From: Diaporthe sp. PMI_573
Taxonomy: Eukaryota; Ascomycota; Sordariomycetes; Diaporthales; Diaporthaceae
Reading direction: 5' to 3'
Length of the DNA: 64,000 bases
NCBI GenBank assembly: GCA_021399435.1
Contig: JAJTUP010000145.1
Location: forward strand, 1 to 64,000
In this document: in pieces, positions 40,558 through 52,455 of the stretch
Position numbering within the stretch: position 1 is the stretch's first letter
How the letters are laid out: each line of letters starts with the position of its first letter
Made by a program: the position numbers and the translations under genes
The notes under the pieces: model-generated
Seen by the model: the letters and a program-made list of their open reading frames with translations, nothing else
What the model was told of the DNA's origin: nothing
Database searches by the model: none

Positions 40558-41085
40558 GTGGATGTTTGGGAGCCGCCGCATGAATCCAGCTCCCAATCGC
40601 AGAGCAAGCGACCCGCGGTTATCAATTTCCACGGCGGCGGCTTCGTCCTGGGCCAAGGAACGGACGACGCCCGTTGGGCAGCCGCTGCCATAGCCCATCT
40701 CGGCGCCACCGTCTTCTCCATAAATTACCGTCGTGCACCAAGCTACCCGTTCCCTACAGCCGTCGAGGACTGTGCTGACTCCATTGTCCAAATTTGCAAT
40801 CGCGCGGATGAGCTCGGCATCGACAGAGATCGTGTCATTCTCAGCGGCTTCTCGAGCGGCGGAAATTTGGGTCTCGCGAGCTGGGTGATGGTTCAGGATC
40901 CGAAACGATGGGGCTATCAGCTCAGTGCACCACAGCCCACGGTTTCTGGAATAGTCCTCTTCTATCCGCTGCTGGACTGGACCATAAGCCGCCCTCACAA
41001 ACGTTTATCTTGCCCTCGACCGGATCTCACTTGGCCCACACCTCAACCTGCAGCCTGTCCCCGGTCACTGCACGAGGCTGGCTAG
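40558..41085 (+). pseudogene. Alpha/beta hydrolase (HSL/arylesterase-type), N-terminal part
   Basis: The frame has the oxyanion-hole motif NFHGGGFVLGQGT, INYRRAP, and the nucleophile elbow GFSSGGN with the active Ser. These are features of hormone-sensitive-lipase-type esterases and deacetylases. After YPLLDWT the reading deteriorates, and the sequence to 41370 shows only mixed frames, so the Asp and His of the triad are not found. It lies head-to-head with the F-box stub, 83 bp away. No ATG upstream of GTG 40558 was identified. Confidence 0.75.
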
Positions 41086-42069
41086 CTGCGCCGCGGCACC
41101 TCTTGAGGCTTCTTGTCAAAAGACCGTTGGCTGGTCGGCATTGGGCCCGACCGTCTCCTCGAGAAGGTTCAAATCAGCATCATTGCTTTTTCACTCAAGT
41201 GTGGCAGCCAGGCTTACCCCCGGTCCTGAAGGTAACTTGTGGGGTGCGACCCCAGATGAGTAGGGGCTGGAGAAATCGAAGTCTGGACCAAGTACGAAAT
41301 TGGCCGGGCTGCAGCGTAGACAGCCGGCTGGAGAGTCCCATCCTCACTCGTATTGGCGGTTAAAGCCGCATCTACCAAAGGTATGCCGAGAGGCTGAAAC
41401 AAAATGGCAAGGTATAGCTGGTTAGGGGTGCTAATTACTGGCAGATGTATTTTACAACTGGTGGACAGCGGCCGAGACTAACAGCTCCCAGGGCCGCGGA
41501 GGGGCTTTCCACCTGGTAATTGTGGAGAAAGGATACTTATCGCGGTCACTTTTGGGACCTCCCTACGAAGGTGATAAAAAGCACTATAGGGTTCCCTGCA
41601 CCCTCTTGCCGCGGCCCGCTGCGCGGTGCTATGCAGTTTATGCGCTTGGTGTTGCTCTGTCTGAAACAAAGAGATAACGTCTATCCCTGCGTGGCGAAAA
41701 CCCCCCCCGTGCCGAAAGAAATGACAGGTACTTTGACTTTAAACATGTCAAAAACTCCACACACATCGACTCCTCTGAAATTTTTGCAAAGTTCATATTC
41801 TCTAGCCACTCTTGAGCAAGAAATTTACGCTGGGGTTGTCGCCCTCGCGCCTGATCTGCAACACGTCTCCGTTTACAGCAAGAGAGAGTCTCGTCAACAT
41901 GCGTCCACCATTAAGCCCTTATCACCTTCTAAAACTTATTAAAAGATCATATCCGAGCTTTAGAACCTCGGTACTACGTCAGTAATCGTTACGAGCCTTT
42001 TGGCTGTTGTGGTGTCCAAATCTTTGGGAAATCGCGATGCAGAACAGTACCTCGGATCAACGATTTTGG
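41086..42069. other. No supported gene
   Basis: This region carries the degenerate 3' part of the hydrolase (to about 41370) and unassigned sequence. A C-run (41700-41707) is present. Confidence 0.45.
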
Positions 42070-42935
42070 TTAGTGCGAAACGACTTTCACACAGGGGCCT
42101 TCATGTGGCTGGTACCAAGATCTGCGGTCACGTGAATCAGGTGCTGGTTCATGTCTTCGGTTGGACCACCGGTGGACGAACTTGCGGAAGCACAACTTGC
42201 AGTACATGACGGGTCCCGTCGATGCGCCAGGAGAGGAGACTGGCTGGGTGCTCTGCGGATGAGGCACTGGCTGCGCAGTCGGTTGCTGAGATGAGGGGTG
42301 CATGGCAAGCTGGTGGCGGACTGGGGGCTGGGCTGCCGCAGGGTCGGCCTCCTCACCCACAACATCACTGGGTTCGTAGCCGAGACGCTCAGCCCTAGCG
42401 AGGGCATTGATGAGGCGCTTGGCGTCGATGGACTTGAGACGAAGCTCAAGGGCGGCGTCGAGAAACGAATCGCTGGCCTTGGAGAGCAAGCGTGAGGCCA
42501 CGGCGTCGATGTCGGCAGGGGTCATGACGTCGACAATCTCGGCCCTTGCGGAAGAAACCATGGATCTTCCGAAGTCACGGATCCCGCGCTGGACGGCCGC
42601 GTGGGTAACATGATGTATACTGGCGTTGAGCTATTTTGGAACGCGTCAGTCAGGTCAGGGGTGGGACGAGTGACAGGTGGCTGTTGACGGACAAGAGGTT
42701 GGAGCAGTGTCGTGCGGGGCGGAAATCGAGAGCAGGGCAAGAGAGCAGGAGAATAATGAGAAAAGTGAAACGAGAGTGTGGCATGAAGATAGAGAGGGAC
42801 TTTGACTCACGATAAAGGCCTGGTGGAATTCGGAGCCGAGTAGGCACTTCTCCCAATTGTCACGCACAGAGCGTCTCACCGCCTCTGGGACGGCCTGCTG
42901 GATACCATAGGTGATCTTTGTTCTAGGTGCCGTAA
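42070..42935 (-). pseudogene. Fungal protein with a C-terminal Cys-pair zinc-finger remnant
   Basis: Two exons are readable on the minus strand. One ends at 42811 (TKITYGIQQAVPEAVRR ... GSEFHQAFI) at a GTGAGT donor. The second starts at 42630 (LNASIHHVTHAAVQRGIRD) after a 180-nt intron and runs to about 42073. The second exon has helical sequence (DAVASRLLSKASDSFLDAAL), a Pro/Gln-rich linker and then YCKLCFRKFV, the first half of a C2H2-type finger. The His half is not present: the frame continues as charged sequence. The first exon is open upstream and its start was not found. I infer a degraded copy of a DNA-binding gene; the family name is not known to me. Confidence 0.5.
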
Positions 42936-44711
42936 GACATAATGCAGTTCTCTAACAATGCTGCATCGGGGGAGAGCTGAGAGGCATAGGGGCTATACCG
43001 AGACAGACTTTGCTCGAGAATTACTATAACCTCAAGCAGATGATTAAATTCAACAATGAATCCATAGCTCCGTCCGCAGCCATTGATTCGTAGCCTTCAA
43101 GTTGTCTCAGCAACAATTCGACTGACGGGTCAGAAGAATCAGAAACACCATCTGAAGCGAGGTCAACTATCGTGGTTGCGACGTCGTCGGCGACGGGGCG
43201 AAGGGGTCGTGGTTGACGAAGGGGTGGCGGAAGTCGAGAGTAAGGACGGAAGGTGTCGAGACAGGATCATCAGTTTTGCCGATACCCAGAAGCTCCCTTT
43301 CCTGCAGATATCAGCAGGGTCTCCCACTTTTCACAGGTCGAAACAACTATTCGGCTGGAGGAAATTCCACTGTACCTCAGATCTGAGAATGACAAGGATA
43401 TTCTCCCGAGCGATGCTTTCCTTCCGTTTAGCAGCGACAACGAGGCTAACTTGCCCCAGCATCACGTCCCTGCAGCTGGTCTAAGTCGACCGCTAACACA
43501 GCGGACCCAAAATAATGCCTCCTCCAAACCTCGTTCCTCTTCGCACCCGTGCTGGCCGTCTGCCTCGTACCTCCATCATCGCTCCTTCGGTTTCTCCTCT
43601 CCTCGTCCGTGATGGCCTCCAGAACCCGCCAGTCATACGCAAGAACAACCATCATCAGGTAATAACCGAAGTCACCATAGACAGTGACACGGATTTCTTG
43701 CGGGGAAGTAGCCATGTGGCAGAGAGGGGTCCCACATTCTCTTTTCTTTGTCGGCGCGCGGAACGCGGCCGCCTTGCCGGGTTCATAGGACACAACAGAC
43801 AGTGAGCCGTTCTTCAACATCATCCACCTTGTCCAAACGCTCCATTGCTTCCATATCTCTTATATGGCGCTGGAGCGAAGCCCCTCCCGGCTCGCACGCC
43901 ATCAAACTTGAAATTGCCCCTCTTGGTATTTCAAGAGTTGCCATGTCGGGCATCACGAGAGCCTGGGGTGAAGTCCTTCATCGGGCTAAGGGGGGCAGGT
44001 TGCCACATTAGGTAAATTACCAACCTCGTCAGCGGTATGCGAGAAATCACACCGCATGTCGCGGAAACTGGCATCCGGCTGGACTACTGATCAAAAAAAA
44101 AAAAAAAAAAAAAGGCCGGAGTCTGCCTCGCTGATAGCTTCAAGGGGGCATTAGAGAGGTGCCAAGGTTTACACCACAGAATTTCCTTATTGGGTAATTC
44201 GCGCCTTGACTGTAGCCTGGACATTCGGCTCATCTAACCTGGGCGAGGTTCCACCGACGATGACGACCTCACAAAGCCTAACCACAGCATGGCCACAGCA
44301 TCTTGAGATAGCCTATTTCACCAGAGGCGGTGGCTCATACAACGTCGGACCAGACCGGGGATTTAGCCCGAGTCTTCAGCCAGGGTGCAGCAATCCGGGA
44401 ATTGGCAGTAGCGAAGCTCCTCTGTCACCAAACGCTAACAAAAACGCCTGCAACACTTCGCACGATTACGAGCGAGGGCTCGCCGATGAAATTGCCCCAT
44501 CGGGATACCAACACATTCCTACATTGGAAGACGAATATGCACCCAGCGATGGGTAGCAGCCAAAATTGCCTGAATAGGGAATTCTGGTCTCGAGATTTGA
44601 GAACGTGTTCGTACTGCACGACAACGAGTTAGACTACTTTCAATACAAGTACCCATGAGTGAGACACCACTAGGGCCTCTAGACACTTACCATCGACTTC
44701 AGCTAGACACC
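42936..44711. other. No supported gene
   Basis: Several short frames on the plus strand (43253-43612, 44206-44556) lack motifs and are not supported by splice-compatible neighbours. The stretch contains a 21-base A run. Confidence 0.4.
44093..44113 (+). repeat. 21-base poly-A run
   Basis: Uninterrupted A21, which could be the tail of a retroposed sequence. No internal RNA polymerase III box or flanking duplication was recognised. Confidence 0.6.
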
Positions 44712-46119
44712 GTCTCAAGTCCATGCCGTTGCCAACCTGCAGTCTACTTTCGCCAACACTTCGACTCTCAAGTTAACATATCCCAATACTGTCACGCTAC
44801 AGCCGACGATGGGGATCTCTGTGGGCCAAGAATACCCTGCCCAAGCTCCTGGCGGCAACTTTGAACTCAACATCCCACTAGGAAGTCTGCAGTACGGCCA
44901 GTCTCGGGACATCTACTTGAGGTGGAAGAGCAGCTCTACAGACAGTGACATAGAGCCGTCGTTTCTAAACGTCGCACTTCAGTACAACAAAATGACAGAA
45001 GCACAGCATGTTAACCATGCCAGCCGGGACCTCATGGACCTATCCTTCACATCGCTCTCCGACGCCGAGATAGCCAGCCAGGTCTCCCGATCCCGCATCT
45101 GCGCCTTTCTCTCCGAGCTCTTCTTCCCGATAGACGCCCTCGGGGAGCACCGCCTCAACCCCAACCTCGAGTGCCCGGCCGGCCTCGCCGAGAAGCAGCA
45201 ACAGCTCCGCGACCTCATCGCCTCGCTGCCCGCAGCCCACTTCCCCGACGACCCGATGTGCGTAGCCTTCATGCAGGACCTGGCCGGCGCCGAGCCCCTA
45301 GGCCAGGTCTCCCTCGCGCTCTCCAGGGACAAGTACCTCACCCGGTACGTGCCCACCGGGAGACTCGCCTCCAGCAGCAGGTTGATGCCCGCTAGTCCCA
45401 CAGCAATCTCGATGAGGGCTTATAACTCCTCTTCCGTGCCGTGCTTCGCGGGACGGACGCCCGTGCGCCTCGCCAACAACAAATACCTCCGGATCTCGTC
45501 GCTGCGCAGGGGTCACATCGTCGCCACGCCCGCCGGGCCCCGCAAGGTCGCCGCTGTGCTTTTGACGCCAGTGCACAAATATGACATGGTTCGTCTCGGG
45601 GATGTCCTCGTGACGCCCTGGCACCCCGTCGCCCTGCCCACTGACCTTGTGGACGGGCTGGAGGACGGGCACGGCTGGGTGTTCCCCGCGAAGGTGCAAC
45701 CGGGTAAGCTGGTGAGGTACACCGGCGCGATATACAGCGTGTTGCTGGAGAGGGACGGGGATATTGACGCTCATGCTATTTACCTTGGGGGTAGGTCAGA
45801 CGAGAGTCTGCTGTTCTGGGGCGTCACGCTGGGCCATGGGATGGCTGAGGCGAGGGAGGGCAGTGACGTGAGGGCACACCGGTTTTTTGGGAGCTACCAG
45901 AAGGTTGTGAGAAGCTTGGGGTCTTTGGGAAAGCGAAGTGATGGACTAGTTATTGGCGGTGGCGTGAGGAGAAGCAAGACCACTGGCCTGGTGATCGGGT
46001 TCAAGGCGTATCGGCGTCGAGCGGCTGGCAGCCTTATGTACCCGGCTCTCGCCGTTGGTGCGAAAGGACCACGCATGCTTCGGCCAGTTCACAAGAGGCG
46101 TAGAGCCGTGGCGTACTAA
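44712..46119 (+). pseudogene. VWA/Vint (Hint-like) domain protein, N-terminally truncated
   Basis: From the ATG at 44809 the frame has 436 residues. It stays open back to about 44712 (LQSTFANTSTLKLTYPN), where a CTAG could be a splice acceptor. The first ~50 residues fit the end of a VWA module (IPLGSLQYGQSRDIYL). A helical segment with Cys residues follows. From about 215, CFAGRTPVRLANNKYLRIS, RRGHIVATPAGPRKVAAVL and VTPWHPVALP match the Vint/Hint fold. A conserved C-terminal tail (GGGVRRSKTTGLVIGF) completes the protein. In fungi such proteins normally start with a U-box or VWA domain, which I could not find upstream. The ORF is not interrupted, so expression of a short form is possible. 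Confidence 0.65.
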
Positions 46120-47372
46120 GGGGGGGGGGTTTATATTCTTCATTATTGTCGTCGCCCTCTTTAGCTTAGCTAGATTTGGCTTCAAAATTTACAATATCGT
46201 CGAGGCCTTTAAATCGCTTCAAGAAAATGTTGTTCAACTCTCGGAACGCCGTAGCAATAACCGGAACTGGACTATGTCCATCCTTGTTTTCGCCTTTACC
46301 AAAGTTTTGGGTAATGGCGTCGGGCAGCGGCGCACATATCCGCAATCCATCTGGCTCTGAGCGTGCTGCCTGCGGCCGCCCAGCTGTGATGACACTGGCA
46401 GCAGAGATGTTCCGATACATAACGTGTTGAGTATAAGTAAGGGACCATGTTGCCGCCAACGCGCAGCTTTTCCTTGTCCACCTGCACTTCCTCTAAGGCC
46501 ATCGCATGCTGCATATTGTGTATACCACACTAAGACAGCGCATACTACAATGATGAACCGCTCGATTAAAGCTGCAACCCCGGGTACCTCTTTGGGACGC
46601 AATCATGGGCTGAAGGTTGAGCAACGTGATTCTGTGATCGCAAGTAAGCAACCTGGCTTGGATGACGACAGCGCCGACAGCAATGATGAAGAGCTTCCTG
46701 CCTTCGGTCGATGAGTTCATGAAGCTTGCCCACTTCTGGTGCGAGAGTATGTGTCTTCTCTCCACCACGGCACCTCTATTCCCACTGCGTTCTTTACTTA
46801 TCGGGAAGCAGTTCACCGGCCGCAGAAGGCTAAGAAGCTGAAATTCCAACGATCCAGACTGAGACGGTCGCCACGCATCAAGATAAAGGTCAGGAATGGT
46901 AAGATTCGAGCACCAAAGGGCGTGAGACGTTCGGCTCGTATCGCGGCTAGGATGAAATCTCGAGGACATTTACAGAGTGATCTGAGGACCCGATAATGGT
47001 TAATATTCCTGACGTTTGGAGAACATTGTGGGCAGCTCGCGAGAATCTGAATCTGCGGCGGCAAAAAGAGGAGGATAACTTTTAGCATGATGTTTGTTCT
47101 TAAAGGAAATCATGGGCGACTCAGTGGCGTACCAAACTATCCAGTCTTGTCCGTCTGCAAGCGTTGGAAGGAGTGATTAGAGCTCGAGCACTGTCACGAC
47201 ATCGCCATTCTCTGAATTCCGTACTTGGAGGCAATGCATTGCGCGATATATAACCGCGACCCAGTGCAATGTGCCTTCCGCTAAGTAATACGACAACGCA
47301 TCGCAATATGGGGGCCACATTACGTTGCGGTGCGTTGCTTGGAGCCTTGACCGCCATCGAGCGGATTGATAG
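46120..47372. other. Mostly non-coding; two short basic reading frames
   Basis: Plus-strand frames near 46550-46714 and 46739-46996 could be exons of a small gene. The second is very basic, with RRSPRIKIKV and VRRSARIAAR, the type of cluster seen in nuclear proteins. No splice pair was convincing. The G9 run at 46121-46129 follows the Vint gene stop directly. Confidence 0.35.
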
Positions 47373-48005
47373 TTACAAACGCCCCCTTCTCTTCCACGAT
47401 CTTAATTCCTGAAGACCCCGCATGGCTTTACTGACTCGTTTCCGAGGCCGGCGTCGCGACCAGACCACATCGCGATTACGGTTGTTCTGGTGAAAGCTCA
47501 TGTTTTGTTCGTAATCATTTACGAGGGTTTTGTCCAAGATGTTCGATGGTGGCTCCCAAGTGTCGTGCTTGCTGCCATAGCCCTTCCAATGGATCAGAAA
47601 TTCCGTCTTTGTTCTGGACCTACGATGGCCCACGATCATATCTACTTCGAATACGTCCTCTAATTCGACATCTTCCCTTGACTTGTGGTACAGCGGAAGG
47701 TCAGCACCTTGCACGCCATTCTGGATTTTCTCGGCCGCGTCTGCGCTGTGGTCGGTGGTTCGGATCGGTCTGAGGGACTCGTGAATGGGTCTTTGATTGA
47801 TTGAGGTATAGCAGCCGCCCATCCTGAGATCCTCTTGGATGTCTTGAGCGACAACAGAACCGCTGCGACAAACGTGATCTGCTTTCAGCTCCTCCCTAAG
47901 CTGCTTCAAAGTGTATTTGAGTTTCCCATTTTTGTCGAACAACTCTGATGTGAAATCGATTCTACTTGTAGTTTCGGCTACTGTAGGGGTTTTCTTTGTG
48001 CGCAT
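47373..48005 (-). CDS. Small chromodomain protein
   Basis: 210 residues, uninterrupted, from an ATG at 48005. A chromodomain is at about residues 115-170: FEVDMIVGHRRSRTKTEF, LIHWKGYGSKHDTWEPPSNI, then L and a helix. The aromatic cage positions (Phe/Tyr, Trp in HWKGY, Trp in TWEP) are present, so methyl-lysine binding is plausible. The N-terminus is charged with no domain; the C-terminus is strongly basic (SRRRPRKRVSK). There is no chromoshadow domain, which separates it from HP1. The WKGY..TWEP form is typical both of host chromatin proteins and of chromodomains in Gypsy pol genes, so it could be a domesticated retroelement piece. The sequence differs from the chromodomain at 5150-5320. Confidence 0.75.
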   Translation of the reverse strand: MRTKKTPTVAETTSRIDFTSELFDKNGKLKYTLKQLREELKADHVCRSGSVVAQDIQEDLRMGGCYTSINQRPIHESLRPIRTTDHSADAAEKIQNGVQGADLPLYHKSREDVELEDVFEVDMIVGHRRSRTKTEFLIHWKGYGSKHDTWEPPSNILDKTLVNDYEQNMSFHQNNRNRDVVWSRRRPRKRVSKAMRGLQELRSWKRRGRL

Positions 48006-49074
48006 AGTTACCTAGGTAGAGGTAGCTTCCGGACGGATGTAAAGACAATTGTATGGTAGACCAACCGTGGAAGTAGATGTTGTTGGTCGCATTTTATCGT
48101 GGCCACCTGCTAGCAGACCGGCTTATAAAATCTCGTCAAATGACTCACGGAAACAGGGGTCCTGTCCGGCCAGATGACAAGCCGGGGCTGAATGAGTGCG
48201 CCAAGACAGTACCCGACTAAACAAGAAGGAAACTGAAAGAACTTCAAAGAAAGATCAATTATGGAGGCTAATTATCATCCACGCCGTGCCAGGGTCTGTA
48301 TTATTCAGTGCTTTAGACAATGTTCCATAACGCACATGGTAAATCAATAATACAGCTCTAATTACAGTAATCAACTTGTGTTGGAAGGCAGCACTTCGGG
48401 CCCGTCGGAGGTCCGGTGAAGGGCACCGTAGTATCGGCGAAAGGCACCGCAGCACCGCTCAGGCCCATACGGCGCCCAATAGACGCACTGGAATCACAAT
48501 GTAGTTAGGCATAGCAACATACTGTAGCACAAAATGTTCAGATCCTGATCTGCCCTCATGCAACCCCTTGCCCAGCATCTTCCCCAGAGACTTCCGACAT
48601 AAGTACTTCACAAGGAAGCAGCGTAAGTGGGGCGGAAGTATCCCAGATTCGAGCTGATCGAGCCATACCTTGGTTCATCTCGGTACATATGTAAAGTACC
48701 TTGATCAAAATTACAGTACATATGGACAGTAGATGATTCCATTCATTATTCTCGTGCATAATATGTACGTGCTGTACAGCTGTACCGTGGCGTTTGTGTC
48801 TTCAATGGTCTGGGTACTTTTTATCAAACACCATACAAAATGTACTTGTAAAATTCAAGAATACAAGACAGCGAGAAGCGTCACAAGTCCTTTGTACACT
48901 GTAAAGTATTCAAAACGTACTTTCCAACGGATTTCGAGACTATATAATAAATCAAATATTCCAGCATTTGATCATGATGAGATACCGTATCCACTATTTA
49001 TTGCGACTGAGCTCTTCGAATGCCTTTGCAATCAAGACTGCGACCTATATTTTGTAAATTACATCGAGAACAAA
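48006..49074. other. No supported gene
   Basis: An upstream open stretch in the frame of the next gene (48733-49074) has hydrophobic residues and mixed composition; I take it as non-coding leader. Nothing else was recognised. Confidence 0.4.
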
Positions 49075-49478
49075 ATGTCATTCAGTCCCCCCTCACTTCG
49101 ATATCCGGGATTTGAAAACGAGTTAAACTTTTTGCGAGAGACAGCTTCACATTGGCACCGCGCTTTTCTCAGTGAAGCCGACAACAACCGAAAATTGCAG
49201 TCGAAGTTGTCTGACTTAATCCTGTACACTCAGCGTATTGAAAGCCTGATTTACTCAATCTTATCTAGAATGGTATGTTGGTAGTAGTGCTACATAAAGT
49301 TCATGATAATCTAACAAAACATTTACAGCCTGAGAATCCTACTCAACGTCAAGTTTTTGATGGCGATCACAGCTCCGACTTGATTGCACCAGCACGGACC
49401 AAGCAGGATACTCGAATAAGATATGAATCGGATATGAGTGATTTCAATCATATCTCCGGCGAAAGTGATGATGAGTGA
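49075..49478 (+). CDS. Small two-exon protein of unknown function
   Basis: Exons are 49075-49272 and 49329-49478, giving 115 residues. The 56-nt intron has GTATGT, a CTAAC branch site and TTACAG, about as clear as fungal introns get, with phase 0. The product has an N-terminal helical segment (FLRETASHWHRAFLSEADNN ... LYTQRIESLIYSIL) that may form a coiled coil, then an acidic Ser/Asp-rich tail. I recognise no family. The splice signals make a real gene likely. It sits 3 bp upstream of a SET-like fragment in a different frame. Confidence 0.6.
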
Positions 49479-49481
49479 CGA

Positions 49482-49697
49482 TTGACCAAGGCGGGCGAGG
49501 AGCTCTTCTTCAAATACGGACAGAATCTCCCCAACTTTACGAAGAAACTTGACCCTCAAATTGTAGGACACCAAGCAAAGCGCGGCGGCAATGTGGGGGG
49601 ACGTCGCGGTCGCGGTTGCAAGAGGCGTAGGGTGTGGGGCGAGAGAGCCCGAAGATTACCACTACCAGGACCAAGTTCTGAGGGCCTCTCTGGATGA
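49482..49697 (+). pseudogene. Possible end of a SET-domain methyltransferase
   Basis: The frame begins TKAGEELFFKYGQNLPNF. This matches the last strand of SET domains, where GEELFFDYG closes the active site of EZH2-type histone methyltransferases. A basic tail with RRGRGCKRRR follows. There is no catalytic NHS motif upstream, so only the end remains. The motif is short and the call tentative. Confidence 0.4.
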
Positions 49698-51822
49698 GGA
49701 AGATCAGGTGTCATCAGCCGAGACTGTCGACGCAGACATGCAAAGATAACGAAGCCGACCGAGGCTGGGGCAAATGATCCGTGCCAGTATGAAGCTAGAA
49801 CGAGGGAGGCGGAAGCGAATATTTCAAGATTCAATTGCACTACTATGGAAAAAGGCTGTCCACTGTAAGCCAAAGTGAATACAAGCATATTTACTAGGAA
49901 TACAAAAAGTTTTACCGTCATATTAACCTCAAATTATAACATTATCAGCACTGCTCAATGATATATTGGATAAGCGTTTGCCCTTCAATTGGGTCAAGTT
50001 TGTGTTGTCTGACGCGTGATTCTTCACGACGGGGTCGGTTGTTCATCCTGTCGGATATCGTGCTGTGAGGCACAGTGAAGATCTGTGCAGCCTGACGCGC
50101 ACTTAAGTGGAACGATTATCTCGCTGCCTGTGTCCGTCTGAACTAGTCCTGTAAAGCGCAGGTTCGATGAACCAGGAATGAGAAGTGGAGAAAGGTATTT
50201 ATCATGCAAGGTCTCTGAGTTGATTTCCAGGCAGCACAGCCGGCCCTTGCTTCGGGTCTCAAACTTTCAGTATCCGCGAGGGAAATTGTAGGATATCGGA
50301 TCGGACGGGTGGAAGATATTGAACAGCTGGGACATTTTGGGCGAGGAAACAGAATACGGCAGGCCTGGGATAGGAGAGATGCGGTGGTTATCGACTGCCA
50401 GAGGCGTCGTTCGGAAGGGGTCGTCGGTTGAGTCTGGATCAAAGGGACTGTTCGCTGGTGTGAGTTGCGACTGCCCCTTCGGCGTTGGCTTTTGACCAGT
50501 CCCCTGCCACCAAAGTGGGATGGCTTCGTTTCTGTTGAGAGCAACCAACAGCAGAAGAGACGGAAGAGAAGATATGCCTGATTGGGCAAAGCCAAGGACG
50601 AGGCCACGGAGAGGGTGGATCTTCATGACATGTTCGTGGTCATCCTCGAAGAGCGACGCGTGCGGCTTGGGCAACATGTCAATGACATGTCACATACTGT
50701 GCTCACCTCTCTCGGACGAAGCCCCGACCCAAACCAGTGCGTTTTGCATCACGGTGATGCCAACAGAGCAACAACTTCGTACGAGCAGAATGCCAAGGTT
50801 CCCTGTCATCGACCAATAAAGCCCTTCGAGAAGCCCCTGAAACAAGGAATTAAATTCTTCTGATGGGCAAGCCCTGACAGATGGGATACAATAAAGGTTG
50901 TTGAAATTAGGTACTTTAATGTATTTTTGTTCATGATCCAAGGTGATCGCAAGGAAGGAGAATGATTGGTCTTCGCAAGGTCGAGGGAATGCGTTGAATT
51001 GAGCGCTAAACTAGCCGCGATGGTTGAAGTCGGAGAATTCATCATGCCGCAGAAAGGATTCACAGATGTGTGAGGATGATTTCAACATTGAAAAAGACAA
51101 AGAGATGTATAAAGCAATGGGAAAGGTGTCTAGTTCTACAGCCCGGGTTGAGCCCGTCATGAGGCATTTGGTGTGTCATCGTGACTGCCTCGCCCTCCGG
51201 TCAACCATGTCGATCCCAGCGCGTATGCACAAATGGCACGATGGCCTCGCGATGGTGCCTTGATTCGGTCGTTGACCCCATGGGTGGCCAAACAGTATCA
51301 TCGCGGCGCGGCGCAGTGTACAGTTGGTCCAACCCTATAGGCTGGTATCTCGGTGAAACTGCCTTGTTAGACTTGTGACACTGATTCTGCCTCACGGTAG
51401 CCTGTTTTCATCGCGTCCAAGGCGCAGAAGGAAGCCCAGAACCATCCCCGGGGATGCTGGGGTGGCCCTGCTCGTCAGTGACCGCGGACGGTCCTTTCGC
51501 GACCTCCTGACGTCTCACAAATGATGCAGTGTGAAATATAGATGGCGGCTACAAAATCATCCCGAGTGGCTGCTTGTCGTTTGTCCAGCCGGTCAAGAAC
51601 TAGGCACATCTGCCTGTCGAGCCGCAGGAATATCCTAGGTATGGTGCTTTTGGATGGTGACCAGTGGCTTGACAATGCTATTGCACCAGTGGCTGAATGT
51701 CGTTCGGATTATAAAAAGGCTCGACCTCCCTCCTTTTTATCAGTCTGACTGTGATATGGCAGAGCTCCTCTCTACTACCTGACTTAACCTGCTTGACCAA
51801 TTATCAAACCAAAGCAATCACT
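49698..51822. other. No supported gene
   Basis: About 2 kb with only short overlapping frames on both strands. No repeat or transposon end was recognised. Confidence 0.4.
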
Positions 51823-52455
51823 ATGCAATCCACCAAACTCATCAATATGGACCTCGAGGACGCTGAAGACTTTCAGTGTCTCCGAGACAGACTGTACAAG
51901 TCCTTGGGGTCATCTTTCTGGCAAAACCATGAAGTGCCCAAGCTTCTTCAGTGGGTACGCACTGTCGATGCCATTCACAACTGGCTTGAAGAAGCAAAAG
52001 AGCACTACAGCCGGTTCATACAACAACAAAACCGAGAGACGGAGAACTTCCATCTGCCCGACAGCTATATCCACGAGAGATTCGGGGAAGTCTACAGACG
52101 TCTCGGTGCTATGGACCCCTACCTTCCAAGGACATTACGGAATGGAACACATTATGGGCGCCTCGAAGAGGTTACCAGACGGATTGCTGATGAGCTTTGG
52201 AGCGGCAACTTCTATTGGTTGGACTGTTTTTCAGGGCTGATCAATGCGGTGCTTTTGGATCATGATGAATGGCTTTTCGAACTTATCAAGCCAGTGTGTG
52301 AATCTATCCAACCCATCACAGTGGACCAGCACAGAATCGTGGATTTTCGCTGCCGCTGCAAGCGGTGCAATCGGGTTCACAGTGGCCAGCAGGAGAGGTC
52401 TCGATGGCGATGGTTTCTACCGGTACTCATCATACTACTCGTCACATTGGGCTGA
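51823..52455 (+). CDS. Unknown protein with C-terminal membrane anchor
   Basis: 210 residues from the ATG at 51823; an in-frame GTG or ATG further up is less likely given the stop-rich leader. A mostly helical, Trp- and Glu-rich body (KSLGSSFWQNHEVPKLLQWV; RIADELWSGNFYWLDCFSGL) ends in a Cys-rich patch (FRCRCKRCNRVH). A hydrophobic segment at the extreme C-terminus (WRWFLPVLIILLVTLG) follows. The arrangement suggests a tail-anchored protein with a cytosolic body, possibly metal-binding just before the membrane. No family recognised, no break seen. Confidence 0.55.
   Translation: MQSTKLINMDLEDAEDFQCLRDRLYKSLGSSFWQNHEVPKLLQWVRTVDAIHNWLEEAKEHYSRFIQQQNRETENFHLPDSYIHERFGEVYRRLGAMDPYLPRTLRNGTHYGRLEEVTRRIADELWSGNFYWLDCFSGLINAVLLDHDEWLFELIKPVCESIQPITVDQHRIVDFRCRCKRCNRVHSGQQERSRWRWFLPVLIILLVTLG

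Noticed and set aside
43083..43823. Cluster of 100-130-codon frames
   Set aside because: No recognisable domain. Three overlapping frames are equally open in GC-rich DNA, so none can be preferred.
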